From Ottelia alismoides (lineage: Eukaryota; Streptophyta; Magnoliopsida; Alismatales; Hydrocharitaceae), in the NCBI GenBank assembly GCA_037367405.1, contig JAZKJV010006951.1, forward strand, positions 186,001-250,000: a stretch of 64,000 nt of DNA, written 5' to 3'. The position numbers and the translations under genes are program-made. Below, in pieces: positions 44,408-55,464 of the stretch. Position 1 is the stretch's first letter, and each line of letters starts with the position of its first letter. Under the pieces are notes generated by a model, which was not told the DNA's origin, searched no databases, and saw only the letters and a program-made list of their open reading frames with translations.

Positions 44408-44926
44408 GTGCTGACCCTTCAGGAATATTATAATCTATATGGTGACCCATCTGATGAGGAACCAGTGGTCAGCACCACACCACGTCCCAGACCTTCAAAA
44501 GAGACAACCAAGGCTAAATTGACTCCACATAAAAACAAAGTTGCTCTCTCTTCTAGTCGGCTATCTAGTGAGAGGAAGTCGATAATTGATTCCACGAGGT
44601 GTTCCCCCGAACCTCTCAAGGTGCGTCGCTCTTATCTCCCTCTCAATGATTCATGTTCTAGAAAACCGACTATGAAAGTTTCCTTCAATACACCGGAGAA
44701 GGAATTTTCTGAGGAGTCCTCACCTGGTCCGGAAAAGGAGATTTATATTAGTGAGCTCAGTTCGGCTATTCTCAAGCCATATCTAAGCAAGCGGCCATGT
44801 GTCGACCCTCGTTGGACGATCCCTACACCTCACTATTATTCATCTGAGGACGATTCTGATAGGGACACATATGTATATTATCCACATCCTCTCGTCCGCA
44901 AGAAGGTTCGTCACAAACCTTATTAA
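44408..44926 (+). CDS. Gypsy B ORF2, unknown 172-residue protein
   Basis: An uninterrupted frame from MLTLQEYYNLYGDPSDEE to VRKKVRHKPY. It is hydrophilic and rich in Ser, Pro, Lys and Glu, with basic ends and an acidic SSEDDSDRD stretch near the C-terminus, and it looks mostly disordered. No domain is recognised. It lies directly before the stem-loop/PPT array, where reverse transcriptase and integrase are absent. The EEYYNLYGDPSD start could be the linker that follows protease in related elements, but I cannot show this. Whether it is expressed is unknown. Confidence 0.4.
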   Translation: MLTLQEYYNLYGDPSDEEPVVSTTPRPRPSKETTKAKLTPHKNKVALSSSRLSSERKSIIDSTRCSPEPLKVRRSYLPLNDSCSRKPTMKVSFNTPEKEFSEESSPGPEKEIYISELSSAILKPYLSKRPCVDPRWTIPTPHYYSSEDDSDRDTYVYYPHPLVRKKVRHKPY

Positions 44927-45025
44927 TCCTTATATATTCTCACTCTTTCTTGTATATACTTTCTCTCCCTCCCTTCCCAGTGATTCGAATAACTCGCCCC
45001 AGCTCCATATCATTTCATTTCATGA

Positions 45026-45382
45026 CTATACTTAGATAACCAATCCTAAGTATGGGGGGAGAGTGACCCGTATCCATTCACTGTACATCTTCCAGATCAC
45101 ATCGGTTCTCATACTCACTCCTTTCCTATAATTAGGCTGATCAGAGCTTATATAGGAGGGACCGATGCCCGCCATGTATATACTCAACCATTTCCCCTGT
45201 TGCCCCCATCCGCCCCATTTTTGATCTTCTTGTACACTTAGGCTGTGAGAGCCTAAATATAGGGGGGCGGAGCGACTTCTATACATTCTGTACATTTAAC
45301 TCTCCTACGCTTAGCCCAAGCTATGTCTTTTTCATCGCTTTTCATGCTCTGAGGACATAGCACACACTAAGTATAGGGGGGC
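45026..45382 (+). repeat. Gypsy B stem-loop array ending in PPT-like motifs
   Basis: There are four inverted-repeat units: 45028-45061 (ATACTTAG...CCTAAGTATGGGGGGAG), about 45124-45150 (CCTATAATTAGGCT...AGCTTATATAGGAGGG), 45231-45270 (CACTTAGGCTGTGAGAGCCTAAATATAGGGGGGC, split here by its 4-base loop) and about 45302-45382 (CCTACGCTTAGC, GCTATGTC ... GACATAGC, CTAAGTATAGGGGGG). Each right arm runs into a G tract. The same arrangement occurs in A and D on the other strand. Confidence 0.8.
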
Positions 45383-46239
45383 GTGTATATATTACATATA
45401 TATACTTTACCCATAGCTCGTAATTTCGTGTATTTTTGTATATATTATGCAATAAGTACAGGGTGGGTAAAAATTGATTTTTTTGTGTATACTTGTATAG
45501 TATGTATAAAATAAAATGTAAATAATACTCTTGTAAGATTTGTTGTAAAATAGGATGTATACAAAAAAAACTTGTATACTATGTATATTATGTATAAACT
45601 AAAAACTTGTTGTAAATAATAAAAATTGTTGTATAATAGAAAATAAAACAAAAATGTTGAAAATAAAGGCTTCTTATTTACTCTTGTATATCATCCTTGC
45701 ATGTAAAAAAAAGTCTTGCATTTCATTCATAGCATGTCATCTACACCTCATCTGCATATCTTGCATATGCAAGGTGAAAAGCTAGTGGGTTCTGAACCAA
45801 GTTATGAGTAGATATTGAGGATGGGCTTGATTTGACCTTAATCCACCTAATTTCAGAGGAACCTTATAGGAACTGGAGTTAAGATTTTTCAGGTCGAGTG
45901 ACTTAATTCTTCGAGTCCGTAAGTCTATGTTCACATGTCATCTTGATTAGTCTAAGTAGAATATCTCGTGCGCACACATGATTCTTTTAGACAGTGACCT
46001 AACTTGGACAAAGCATAATGCACGTAGCTCTTCATTGATGAGGTGGTGAGGAGGTAGAATCCTTTAGCTTGGAGTAGCACATGGGTGGAAACATCCGTCC
46101 TCCTCTAGGGAGGGTAGTGCATCTAAACCTAGTCTGGTGGTGTTGACGTATGAGGAAGGATGTTGTGGGTTGTAATAATGCTTCAAAGGAGGGATAGTAT
46201 ACTGGATCAAGAGGAAAAACTCCTGATGTACATGCTGCA
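45383..46239 (+). other. Gypsy B 3' non-coding region, cut by E
   Basis: AT-rich, then mixed sequence with no coding signal. It resembles in style the 3' regions of A and D. It is interrupted at 46240 by the E LTR; the true 3' LTR of B is not seen and should lie beyond the right edge. Confidence 0.6.
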
Positions 46240-47773
46240 TGACGAATCCATGATTCATCGCCTTTATTCTTTCATTTTGGCTAAAATCCTTGGTAAAATA
46301 CATGTAAATATCCACTAATTCCAATTAATTAGCATTCTAAACAAAAATATTAATATTATATAATTAAAACGTAAATTATCCAAAATAAAAGAATAAAGAG
46401 AAAAAGAAAAATAAAAGAAGGTTGTATATAGAAAATATACAGACTGATCCTAACCTCGAGACCAGGTCAATATTGACGGGTCGACAAGAGAAATAAGTAG
46501 GGGGAGATAAGGATCCTAATTTATAAAAATATTCAGAAAATTAAGACCAAAAATATAAATTACCCATTTTCACCATGTAAATACTTCACCTATTTTATTT
46601 ATCATCAAAACCATCTCAAATCAAATCTCTCCTTTTATAAAAGTTATTCATAAAAATATATATTATTTTATAAAAATATTAGAAAAATATTTCGGCTCAA
46701 AAATAAGATAACCGTAATGAACCGGAAAAGCCGTAAAAACCGACTTCCGAGGTTCATATCTATTTATATAAAACTCCAAATGGACCAAACTCACCTTTAG
46801 AATCCGTTTTGTATATAATACTATTTATTAAAAATATCAGGAAAATATTCAGATAAAACCGGTGAGTTTCGGCTTTTTGGACCCGTTGTGTGTATGTAAT
46901 ATATGTAGAAACTTCCCCGATTTTTAATTAAATAACCGAAAGTCCGATTAACTTAATTCTTTTTCCTAAAATCATCTAAAATTGTATATAAAAATATAAA
47001 AATAAAAATATAAAAATAAAAATAAAATCCGGAGGCCCGAAACCGCTATTTTTTTCGTCCGGGCCTCATAACTCGGACGTATGAACTCCGAAATTAGCAA
47101 ACTCAGTCCCTAAAATTTTATTTTTCAAATATCTAAAAAATGACACTAGTTTCGCTAAAATCAGAATTAATGCGAAAAATACGATTTTGGGGTTCGTACT
47201 TGTATGATTGTACAATAAACCGTAACATATATTATTATTTAATACATTAACACTTTATTTTCACTTAAAATTAAATAATACTTTATTTATTTAAATTAAT
47301 TAATTTAATTAATTATAATTTTTATCGACACTATTTATTTACTTAATTTAATGTATGAGGTATTTATTCTTATACTTGTATATAACTTCTTTGTCTTCTT
47401 CCCTGTTTTGTCTTTTCCTCTTTTATCTCTCTTCTGCCACATGGCATTCTCTCGTTGGCCCCATTCTCTTTCTTCTCTCTCCTCCTTTTCCTTCTTTCCC
47501 AACATCTCTTCTTCCTTCTCCTTCTTCTTCCTTCTCCTTCTTCCTCCCAAACCCAACAAACCCTCTTCCTATTTCTCCAACCGCCGGCCATCAACTACCC
47601 CAACGAACGGCAGTTGGCCGGCCGTTCGTCAACTACCCTCGCATCCCGTCACCCCCGCCGGTGACCCGATCACCTTCCTTGGCCTCCAAGCAAACTCACC
47701 CTATTTAAGGCCGTCTACCCCCTTTGAGTTCATTTCATCCGCCATTTTCTACATCTTCAACCCTCCGTGTTGG
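46240..47773 (+). repeat. 5' LTR of gypsy E, first part (up to D insertion)
   Basis: It starts TGACGAATCCATGATTCATCGCC and is closest to 15691-16817. It has the AAGTAGGGGGAGATAA tract (46494-46510), the conserved block near 47155, and a promoter CTATTTAAGG (47701-47710). Adding 62049-63904 gives 3.39 kb, the expected LTR size. It changes abruptly into minus-strand D LTR sequence at about 47774. The open frame at 47351-47776 is CT-rich leader. Confidence 0.8.
47701..47710 (+). promoter_or_regulatory. TATA box of E LTR
   Basis: CTATTTAAGG, preceded by CAAACTCACC as in the C-family copy at about 28165. Confidence 0.5.
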
Positions 47774-49270
47774 TAGCGACAGCGGTAGGTTCTCCCACCA
47801 CGGTTGCTATTTCGTTTTTTTTCTTTCTTTTTTATTATTTTTTCCTTTTGCTGCTATAATAATAAAAAAACTTTTTTGTTTTAATTTTTATATATTTTTT
47901 TGTTTTATTAATTAGGGGATGCAAATGGAGAAGTGGGAGTGATGAAATAAAAGTAAGGGAGATGATGGTGGTGAAGATGATGTGGAATAAACAAATGGAC
48001 GGTAAATGTTGATGATATGATGTGGTAAAAAATGCACAAATGACAAGATGATAAAATCAGAAGAAAAATTACCTACGATGGAGACAGTTGCCTATGGTGT
48101 ACTCACGAGAGCACGGTCTTCGCTCAAATCGTCGACGAGCGATGAGCTCGAGCAACTCATTGATGTGGCTGCAATGTTGGCAGAAAAGCCAACGGATCTC
48201 ACGGAGAGAGGGCTGTCGTCGCTCGACCGCGGTTGCGTCGCTATCACCGATTCAACTCTGGGAACTAGGCTCTCCTCACATAAAGATGGATCAAGTGCAA
48301 ATTGAGGAGGATGGGATGTATATAAATAGGATGAAATGAGAGGTTATTAAAGTGGTGGAGGTTATATTATTAATGCATTTGAATGGGAGGTTTAAAAAAT
48401 GGTGGGGTTGAATGGAGGTTGGTTGTAGAATGGAGTTGAATGGTGGTTATTGTAGAGAATGTAAAATAAATACTAAAATAAATAATGACATAAAGTAGGC
48501 TACTTTAAATATAATAAAAATATAGAGAATGAAAAATGGTGGTGAATTTACAAATGAATACATACAACATGTACATTTTTTGTTTGTTTTCTAATATGTA
48601 TTTTTTGTGTCTTTTTAATAAGAGATATTTACAACAGAAAAAATACATTAAAATACTATAATCAAAATGCAACACAACCATAATTTTTTTATTTTTAGTA
48701 ATTAAGAAAGATAAAATAAAAATGAAGATAGAATGAATATATACATAATATACATGTACATCTAGGTCCCAAAACCCAACTTTTACAAATGAGCTCCGAT
48801 TTTAATGAAACCACCTCTGTTGGATAGATAATTTTTTAACTTGAAATTTAAAAGTGAGTTTGGTGAATTTGGAGTTCATACAGAACAGGAATTTGGCTTG
48901 GAAGTTGGTCTTTACGGCTTTTTCCCTTTGGGATCTAGGAGCATTTATTTGAACTAAATTTTGTTTTATATTTTTGTGTTTTTATGTATATTGTTATGAA
49001 CAATTTGGAGAAAGAATTATCCAAAAAGGAGTTGAAATGAAATTATTAAAAATACACGATGTTTTGGGCTATTTACATGTGAGAAACTCCTTTGATTTTG
49101 CGGCTTTTTATTGTTAATTTATTTTGTACAATCTAATATACAATAATTAGTGTATTTTATTTACAAGATTCATTTTGTTAATTTATTGATTTTATGAACA
49201 TTTTTCTTGGATTTTACTCGGGGATTTTGCTACGATCAAGATATTGAGTTGATGAATCATGGATTCATCA
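47774..49270 (-). repeat. 3' LTR of gypsy D, truncated
   Basis: 1497 bp aligning end to end with 60553-62048, including GGGGATGCAAATGGAGAAGT and GGTCCCAAAACCCAACTTTT. It has a TATA box on the minus strand at 48319-48328 (TATTTATATA) and a donor-like site at 48071-48070. The R/U5 half is missing. Its right end is the hairpin TGATGAATC-atg-GATTCATCA next to CCCCCTATACTT. Confidence 0.92.
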
Positions 49271-51194
49271 CCCCCTATACTTAAACTTTGCTAGTCCTCG
49301 AGCAAATAAAGAATGAATAAGTTGAATTAACACCTGACTGTGCATGTGAATACAAGACTTGATCCGTTCAAGAACTCTCGGTTTTAGAGATCCTAAAATT
49401 CTTATCTGAACCAAGCTCTAGTCAAAATTTCCTGAATCATCAGTCTCTCTTTGTATACATATATAGTAGGGATATGACTTTGAGTGTTGACCATAGTTAC
49501 AAGAGTAGAGTCACAACGTCACCTAAGGTTCAAGTCCAAGAGACTCTCCTAAGAACCCGATCCTCAACACTAGGGAATAAACCATTTCTTGCAACCAATC
49601 CACCGTCTCTTTAGTTGTCAGACTTAAAAGTGTAGATGGAAGGCCAGTTGATGGAGGGTATATGATTGTGTCATTTCTTCTCTCCCTCTCATTGGAACAA
49701 GGATCCTCTCAAGTGCCTCGTTATGCAACACATACTTTTGGTGTTGATCAGTGCGTCCGTCAAGAGAAGTTGGAGTCGTCTACACTTGTTTTCTAGGGAG
49801 TACACTGGGGTGTGTATTTTTTGAGTATTTATTATACCTTCTACACCCAGACTTGTAGCATTTACAATGCAGAGCCCTTTTTTGGTGCAAACCCGACTCC
49901 TAGTCCCAGTAACGGTGGTCCAAGTGGACACTTTGAAATGGTTGGGAGTGCTTGCCTTGGTGGAAGCTCATTTGATAATTGACTTTGTGGAATGAGAGCT
50001 TTTCTTTAACATTTCATTGCTTTGTAGTATTTTTGGCTAGCTCCACTGCTTTTACCAAGAGTTAGCGCACACTGATCAACATTTTTTTATTTTATCACAC
50101 CCTGGCACATAGGTAAATGTCAAGAGATAGTACAAGAACCATGTTCTCATACTAGCTAAAGATGCTGACACTCAGGTTTCATGAAGCCTTAATTTATATT
50201 ATCCCATCCTCGAGCATCATCAAATCAAGTCCAAACTCAAATCCCTTATCCCAGTTCCTCAAGTGAAATTCCAACTCATCTCATCATAACTGCAGTCGTG
50301 TATGCGAGGTGCTGATCATATTCTTAAGGTAGAGACTAAGCATGCAATATAGCACACAAATCTTTCAAACTAGGGAAATGTGAATAATTAAGTCCAAGAC
50401 CCTAATGACTAAGGCTGGTTAACTCAAAATCTCAAGACCTCAAAAACCAAGTGTTCTTGAACATCACTAGTCTTGTGTGAAAGTGAATTATGTCAGGGAT
50501 TAAACCAACTTATTAGTTAGTTTTTTTTTGTGATGATTTTTTTTTAAGTTTTAGAAAAGGTTTTTTTTCAGTAAGGTTTTTTTTGACAAACAAAGGCAAA
50601 GACGATTTTTTTGTTAGAAAAAGTTTTGCTCTCTTTTTTTTCAAGAATGTTTTTGAGAAAGATAGGTAAATAAGAAAGGATAATTTCTTGAAAAAGTTTT
50701 TTAAAGTAAATAAGGATATTTTTTGAAAATATTTTCTTTTTTTTACCCACCCCATAATTATCGTATAATATATACAAAAATAAGTGAAAGTACGAGCTAT
50801 GGTTAAAGTACATATGTAATATATACACGCCCCCTATACTTAGCATGTGCTATGTCCTCAGAGCACAAGAAGCGAGAAAAAGACATAGCTCGTGCTAAGC
50901 GTAGGATGGCTAATAAAAAGTATAGAAGTCGATCCGCCCTCCATATACTTAGGCTCGGGTCAGCCTAAGTGTAGAAGAAGAGCAAAAATGGGGCGGGCGA
51001 GGTCAAGAGGAGAAACAGATGAGTATATACACATGACGAGCATCGGTTCCCCCTATACTTATGCTCTTGGTCAGCCTAAGTATAGGACATGAGTAAGTGT
51101 GAGAACCCATGTGATCTGGAGAATATACAAAGAAGGGAGAATGTACAATAGGAATGAATCTTCTAAGATGTTGAATCTAGAGGCTGCATCTTCA
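49271..51194 (-). other. Gypsy D 3' non-coding region with PPT and stem-loop array
   Basis: The polypurine tract AAGTATAGGGGG lies at 49271-49282 beside the 3' LTR. Stem-loops lie at 50830-50905 (CCTATACTTAGCA, GCTATGTC ... GACATAGC, GTGCTAAGCGTAGG), 50938-50976 (ATACTTAGGCT...AGCCTAAGTGTAG) and 51049-51086 (CCTATACTTATGCT...AGCCTAAGTATAGG). A T-rich stretch at 50515-50745 gives Lys-rich open frames that I do not accept as genes. No env-like sequence was seen. Confidence 0.75.
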
Positions 51195-52256
51195 TGAAGA
51201 GTAATATGTTGTATCTGCTCTGTACTCACCCTGCATGAAGTTGATGACCTCGACTTGGACTAACTGCTCATTCGAATCTACAAAATGCTTCAACAGTTGT
51301 CCATTTACCACATGAGATTGTGCACCATCTGCGAGATCATCTATCTCTACACTTCCATTCTCGTGCACTTTCTTAAGAACAAAGGGACCCGTTCATTTAG
51401 ATTTGAGCTTCCCATGGAACATCTTCAACCAGGCATTGAACAACCATACCTTTTGTCCAGGGACAAAGTCTTTGCACCTAATGTGCTGATCATGCCATCT
51501 CTTTACTTTGTCCTTATAAATCAAACTATTGTCATATGCCCTGTTTCGGATTTCCACGAGCTCGTTCAAGTTCAAGTCTCGACAAAGATTCCCTAGGTGA
51601 CAACTCCAATTAATCTTCTTAATTTCCCATTCGGATTTATGAATCAATTATGCGGGCAAATGGCATGGCTTGCCATAGATCATTCTAAATGGTGAAGTAC
51701 CCAATGATGTCTTGTAGGCTGTACTATAGGCCCAAAGAACTTGGTCCAAGAGCTGAGACCAGTTCTTCCTATCGGGACGAATCAATTTCTGTAAAATACT
51801 CTTCACCTCTGTGTTCGAAACCTCTACCATGCCATTGGACTGTGGGTGGTAAGGAATAGTAACTCTATGCTCAAATCCATAGTCCTTAGCTAAAGATCGC
51901 ATATCTCTATTCACAAAGTGTCTACCCCCATCAGATATCAAAACTTTTGGTACCCCGAACCTAGAAATAATATGGTCTCTCACAAACTTACAGACAGTTT
52001 TGTTGTCTGTGGTTCGGGTTCGGATAGCCTCCACCCACCTGGACAAATAATCAACCGCCAATAATATGTACTCATGTCCTTGGATGTTGGGAAAGGGACC
52101 CATAAAATCTATGCCCCATGCATCAAAAACATCACAAATAATCTTTGGTTGCATGTGCATCTCATCTTTCTGTCCAACTGTCCCTCCCATCCTTTGACAA
52201 ATCAGGCACGACCGTACAGAATTAATAGCTTCTCTAAACATGGTCGGCCAATACAA
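51195..52256 (-). pseudogene. Gypsy D integrase
   Basis: A 202-residue open piece (51648-52256) holds the zinc-finger end CLICQRMGG, catalytic Asp in WGIDFMGPFP, second Asp in LISDGGRHFVN and Glu in MVEVSNTEVKS, so the D,D,E triad is intact. After one stop (51648) the C-terminal domain continues (LVEIRNRAYDNSLIYKD, FVPGQKVWLFNAWL). A TGA replaces the Trp codon expected before TGPFV at 51393, and the frame then runs to about 51195. The first half of the zinc finger is upstream, among stops. Confidence 0.92.
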
Positions 52257-53634
52257 TCCACATTGAAGTACTTTGTGAGCGGTTCTCTTTCCCGAATGGT
52301 GTCCTCCAGCCTCAAGTGAATGACAATATGTGAGAACACTCTAGTATTCCTCCTGAGGAATACACCTTCTCCAAACATAATCCTATCCTTCGAAGAAAAG
52401 GAAAGGATCGTCCTAGTGGTATCTCCTCGAATCAGACTTCAATTGGTCAATGTTGCTCCTAGTCCAACCATGCGGAACCTGCTTGGAGACAAGATAGTTC
52501 ACATGTTGGCATACCATGGGAGTGAGTCAATAACACAAATTGACTCATCTGGGAAGGTCTCTCTAATCTGCTCATAATCAGGAGAATCCTTAAGCTCAAT
52601 CTGTGAAAGGTGATCAGCCACAACATTCTTCACTCCAAGTTTATCTTTAATCTCTAAATCAAATTCCTGGAGGAGTAAAATCCACCTAATAAGATGCGCC
52701 TTCGCATCCTTCTTTTCCATTAAGTATCGAATGGATGTATGATCAGTATATATTGTCACCTTAGATCCCAAAATATATGATATGAACTTCTCGAGGGCCC
52801 ATACCACTGCGAGAATTTCCTTTTCAGTCACTGTATAATTCTTCTGTATAAGATCTATTACTTTGCATGCGTAATGGGTCGCAAATGGGATCCCCTCTCG
52901 TCGTTGTCCTAATACAACTCCTATAGCAAAATCTAAGGCATCAGTCATGATCTCATAGGGGAGAGACCAGTCAAGAGCTTGTAGGATAGGCAAGCTACAA
53001 ATCTTCCTCTTCAAGAGCTCAAAGGCCTCCAGACACCTGTGATCTACAACGAACTCTGTGTCTTTCCCTAAGAGCTCAGTCAGTGGGCAGGCGATCTTTG
53101 AAAAATTTTGAATGACTCTTCTATAAAATCAAACATGCCCTAATAATGACCGCACTGATTTAACATTGGTAGGTGGATCGAGTTTCTTGATCACCTCCAC
53201 CTTGGCAGGGTCAACCTCCATTCCCCTTTTGGAGATGACATGCCCCAACACGATACTCTTCGTCAACAAAAAGTGACTCTTCTCCCAGGAGAGTACCAGA
53301 TTCACCTCTCTACCCCTCGTGAGGACTCGGTCCAAGTGCGCTAAACATGTATCAAAAGAATCACCATGGAACGAGAAGTCATTCATGAACACTTCCAGGA
53401 AATCTCCCACATCTCGGCAAATATGTCTATCATGCACTGCTGAAATGTGCCCGGGGCATTGCAGAGCCCGAATGGCATGCGCTTGAAAGCATAAGTACCG
53501 AATGGACATGTGAATGAGGTCTTTTCCTTGTCCTCAGGGGATATGGCCACCTTATTGTAGCCTGAGTACCCATCAAGAAAACAGAAGAACTCTTTCCCTA
53601 CTAGTCTCTCCAAGATCTGATCAATAAAAGGCAA
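52257..53634 (-). pseudogene. Gypsy D reverse transcriptase and RNase H
   Basis: 53383-53634 has PFIDQILERLVGKEFFCFLDG and FGLCNAPGTFQQCM; a frameshift leads to 53129-53509 with the catalytic box VFMNDFSFHG, where FMDD has become FMND, so one catalytic Asp is lost. 52499-53014 is RNase H, with [36 protein letters not shown], and ADHLSQIEL at the end. The RNase H motif TDALD replaces the usual TDASD. 52257-52498 has several stops before integrase. Confidence 0.93.
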
Positions 53635-54420
53635 GGGAAAGTGATCTTTCTTGGTCGCAGCATTCAGGCGCCTGTAGTCAACACAGACACGCCATGACGT
53701 AGGTACTCATGTCGTGATCTCTACCTCCTCCTCGTTGGTGACCATCTGAATTCCTGACTTCTTCGAGACAACATGAAGCGGGGCCACCCACTTGGAGTTA
53801 GAAATAGGGTATATAAACCCTGCTTTGCACCATTTATCAATCTCTTTCTTCACTACTTACCGTAAATTCGGGTTAAGTCTCCTTTGGAACTCACGGGAAG
53901 GTCTCACATTTTCCTCGGTAAAAATGTGGTGCGAGCAGAGAGCGGGGTTGATGCCCACGAGATCCGACACTGTCCAACCTATTGCTTTGCGGTTCCTCTC
54001 TAAAACTTCTAACAACCTAGACTCATGTTCTAAAGTCAAGTCTAAGCTAATGATGACAAGATATCTTTCGTTGGGTCCCACAAGAAAGGTGTACTTGAGT
54101 GTAGGAGGTAGTGATTTCAGTTCTAGCAATGTGGTATCATCAATCAAATCTGGCTGAACTGAATCTGAATCTGGCTCCGTGCTGCATGAAGGTGGGCTAA
54201 GCTGAGTAGTACTCAGCACCAACTCAGAAGTAAGGGGAGTCAGATCGCCAAAGAAATGCGGTAGTTCAGCCAAAGCTGCGTCCGACTCATCATCTATGCC
54301 CCATGATTGTTCCGAAGGGGATGGAACTGACAAATTCAGATGGATCTCTGTGTCATCATGGGAATAGGTAGATGCATCTCTCACAAGATCAGACAACACC
54401 TGGCAAACTGCATCATCCAC
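53635..54420 (-). pseudogene. Gypsy D N-terminal reverse-transcriptase region
   Basis: 53857-54420 ends with the marker stretch of Athila/Tat pol: TTLLELKSLPPTLKYTFLVG, RLLEVLERNRKAIGWTVSDL, GINPALCSHHIF and REFQRRLNPN. After a stop, codons for VVKKEIDKWCKAGFIYPIS and WRVCVDYRRLNAATKKDHFP follow at 53640-53855 with one more stop (EITT*). It lies between protease and polymerase core and is acidic in its first 70 residues. Confidence 0.88.
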
Positions 54421-55464
54421 TATGCCCTTTCCAAATGAAAGGGACTCGCTCTGTCTTGAAGGAATCTATCCCCAAATCCCAACTATGCTAACCATTCTGC
54501 AATCTGCCTCTGAAGATGAGTACTCTGTGCTACTCTCTGAATCGGGTCGCTGACACTTGGTTTTATTCATATTAAGGTTCACCTCTCTGTCTGGAGAACG
54601 GAACTTCATCATTCACGTAACATAATCGAAAGATACACCTGCGGTCCTAAGGAAGGGCTGCCCAAGAATAATCTGAGATCCTCTCCAATGATTGGGGATC
54701 TCCATGTCCAAGACTGTGAAGTCCACATGATAGTTCTTCCCCTCAATCGAGATAACGACGTTATTCACTTCTCCCTTAGGTCTCTTCACTGAACGATCTG
54801 CGAATTAGAGTAAATCTCTAGATTTGCGAAGTGGTCCCGACTCCAATTTCTGATATAATGCTAAGGGAAGTAAGTTGATTGAAGAACCGTTATCTAAGAG
54901 TGTACGTGAAAACGCAATGTCGTCAATACAACTCTCCACATAGTGAGCACCCATGTCTCTCTTTTTCCTTGGCAAAGTCTTATTCTTGAGACAATAGGTT
55001 ATGGCTACTGATAATACATGAGTCTTTATATTTCGGTTATCTTTCTTTCTGCTAACCCTTGTAGGTGTGTATCTCACCTTAAGGTATTTTTGAAATGCGG
55101 GATGGTTAGCCACATATTCATCAAATGGCATCTTTACAGTGATATTTTCTTTACAAAATCGTGCCATATCAAGGTCATCTTTCTGAATCTTTTTGATGTG
55201 CTTTCCCGTCGTAAGAGCACGAGGGAAAGGGATTGAATCTAGGGAAACAGATGACGAACAGTCTGAATCATGAACTGAAAGATCATTCTTTACATTAACG
55301 AAAATAGAGTTCTTCATACATGAATCTTTTTTATGCAACATGGGATCGAAATCAAAACTATCTACTAAAGGTTGTGGAATAGAAGCTGGAGTGATATTTT
55401 CCATAACTGGAGATGCAAGGTCCTCCGTAGAATCAGAAGTGTATCCATGCTGCCGATGTTGCAT
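54421..55464 (-). pseudogene. Gypsy D gag-protease linker and protease
   Basis: 54805-55464 (219 codons) is a charged linker, then RTLLDNGSSINLLPLALYQKL, the retropepsin active site with DNG in place of DTG/DSG. After a stop the fold continues with FADRSVKRPKGEVNN and IILGQPFLRTAGVSFDYV at about 54560-54800. The extension to 54421 is poorly conserved. Confidence 0.85.

Noticed and set aside
47335..47776. Ser/Phe/Pro-rich frames and the opposing Lys/Glu-rich frame
   Set aside because: Pyrimidine-rich promoter/leader part of the E LTR; composition explains both.
50513..50846. Lys/Phe-rich frames in the D 3' region
   Set aside because: They come from T-rich homopolymer-like sequence; no env-like signal peptide or domain pattern that I trust.
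45026..51090. Stem-loop arrays read as CRISPR-like repeats or rho-independent terminators
   Set aside because: Spacing and units are irregular and the setting is a plant LTR retrotransposon; bacterial interpretations do not apply.
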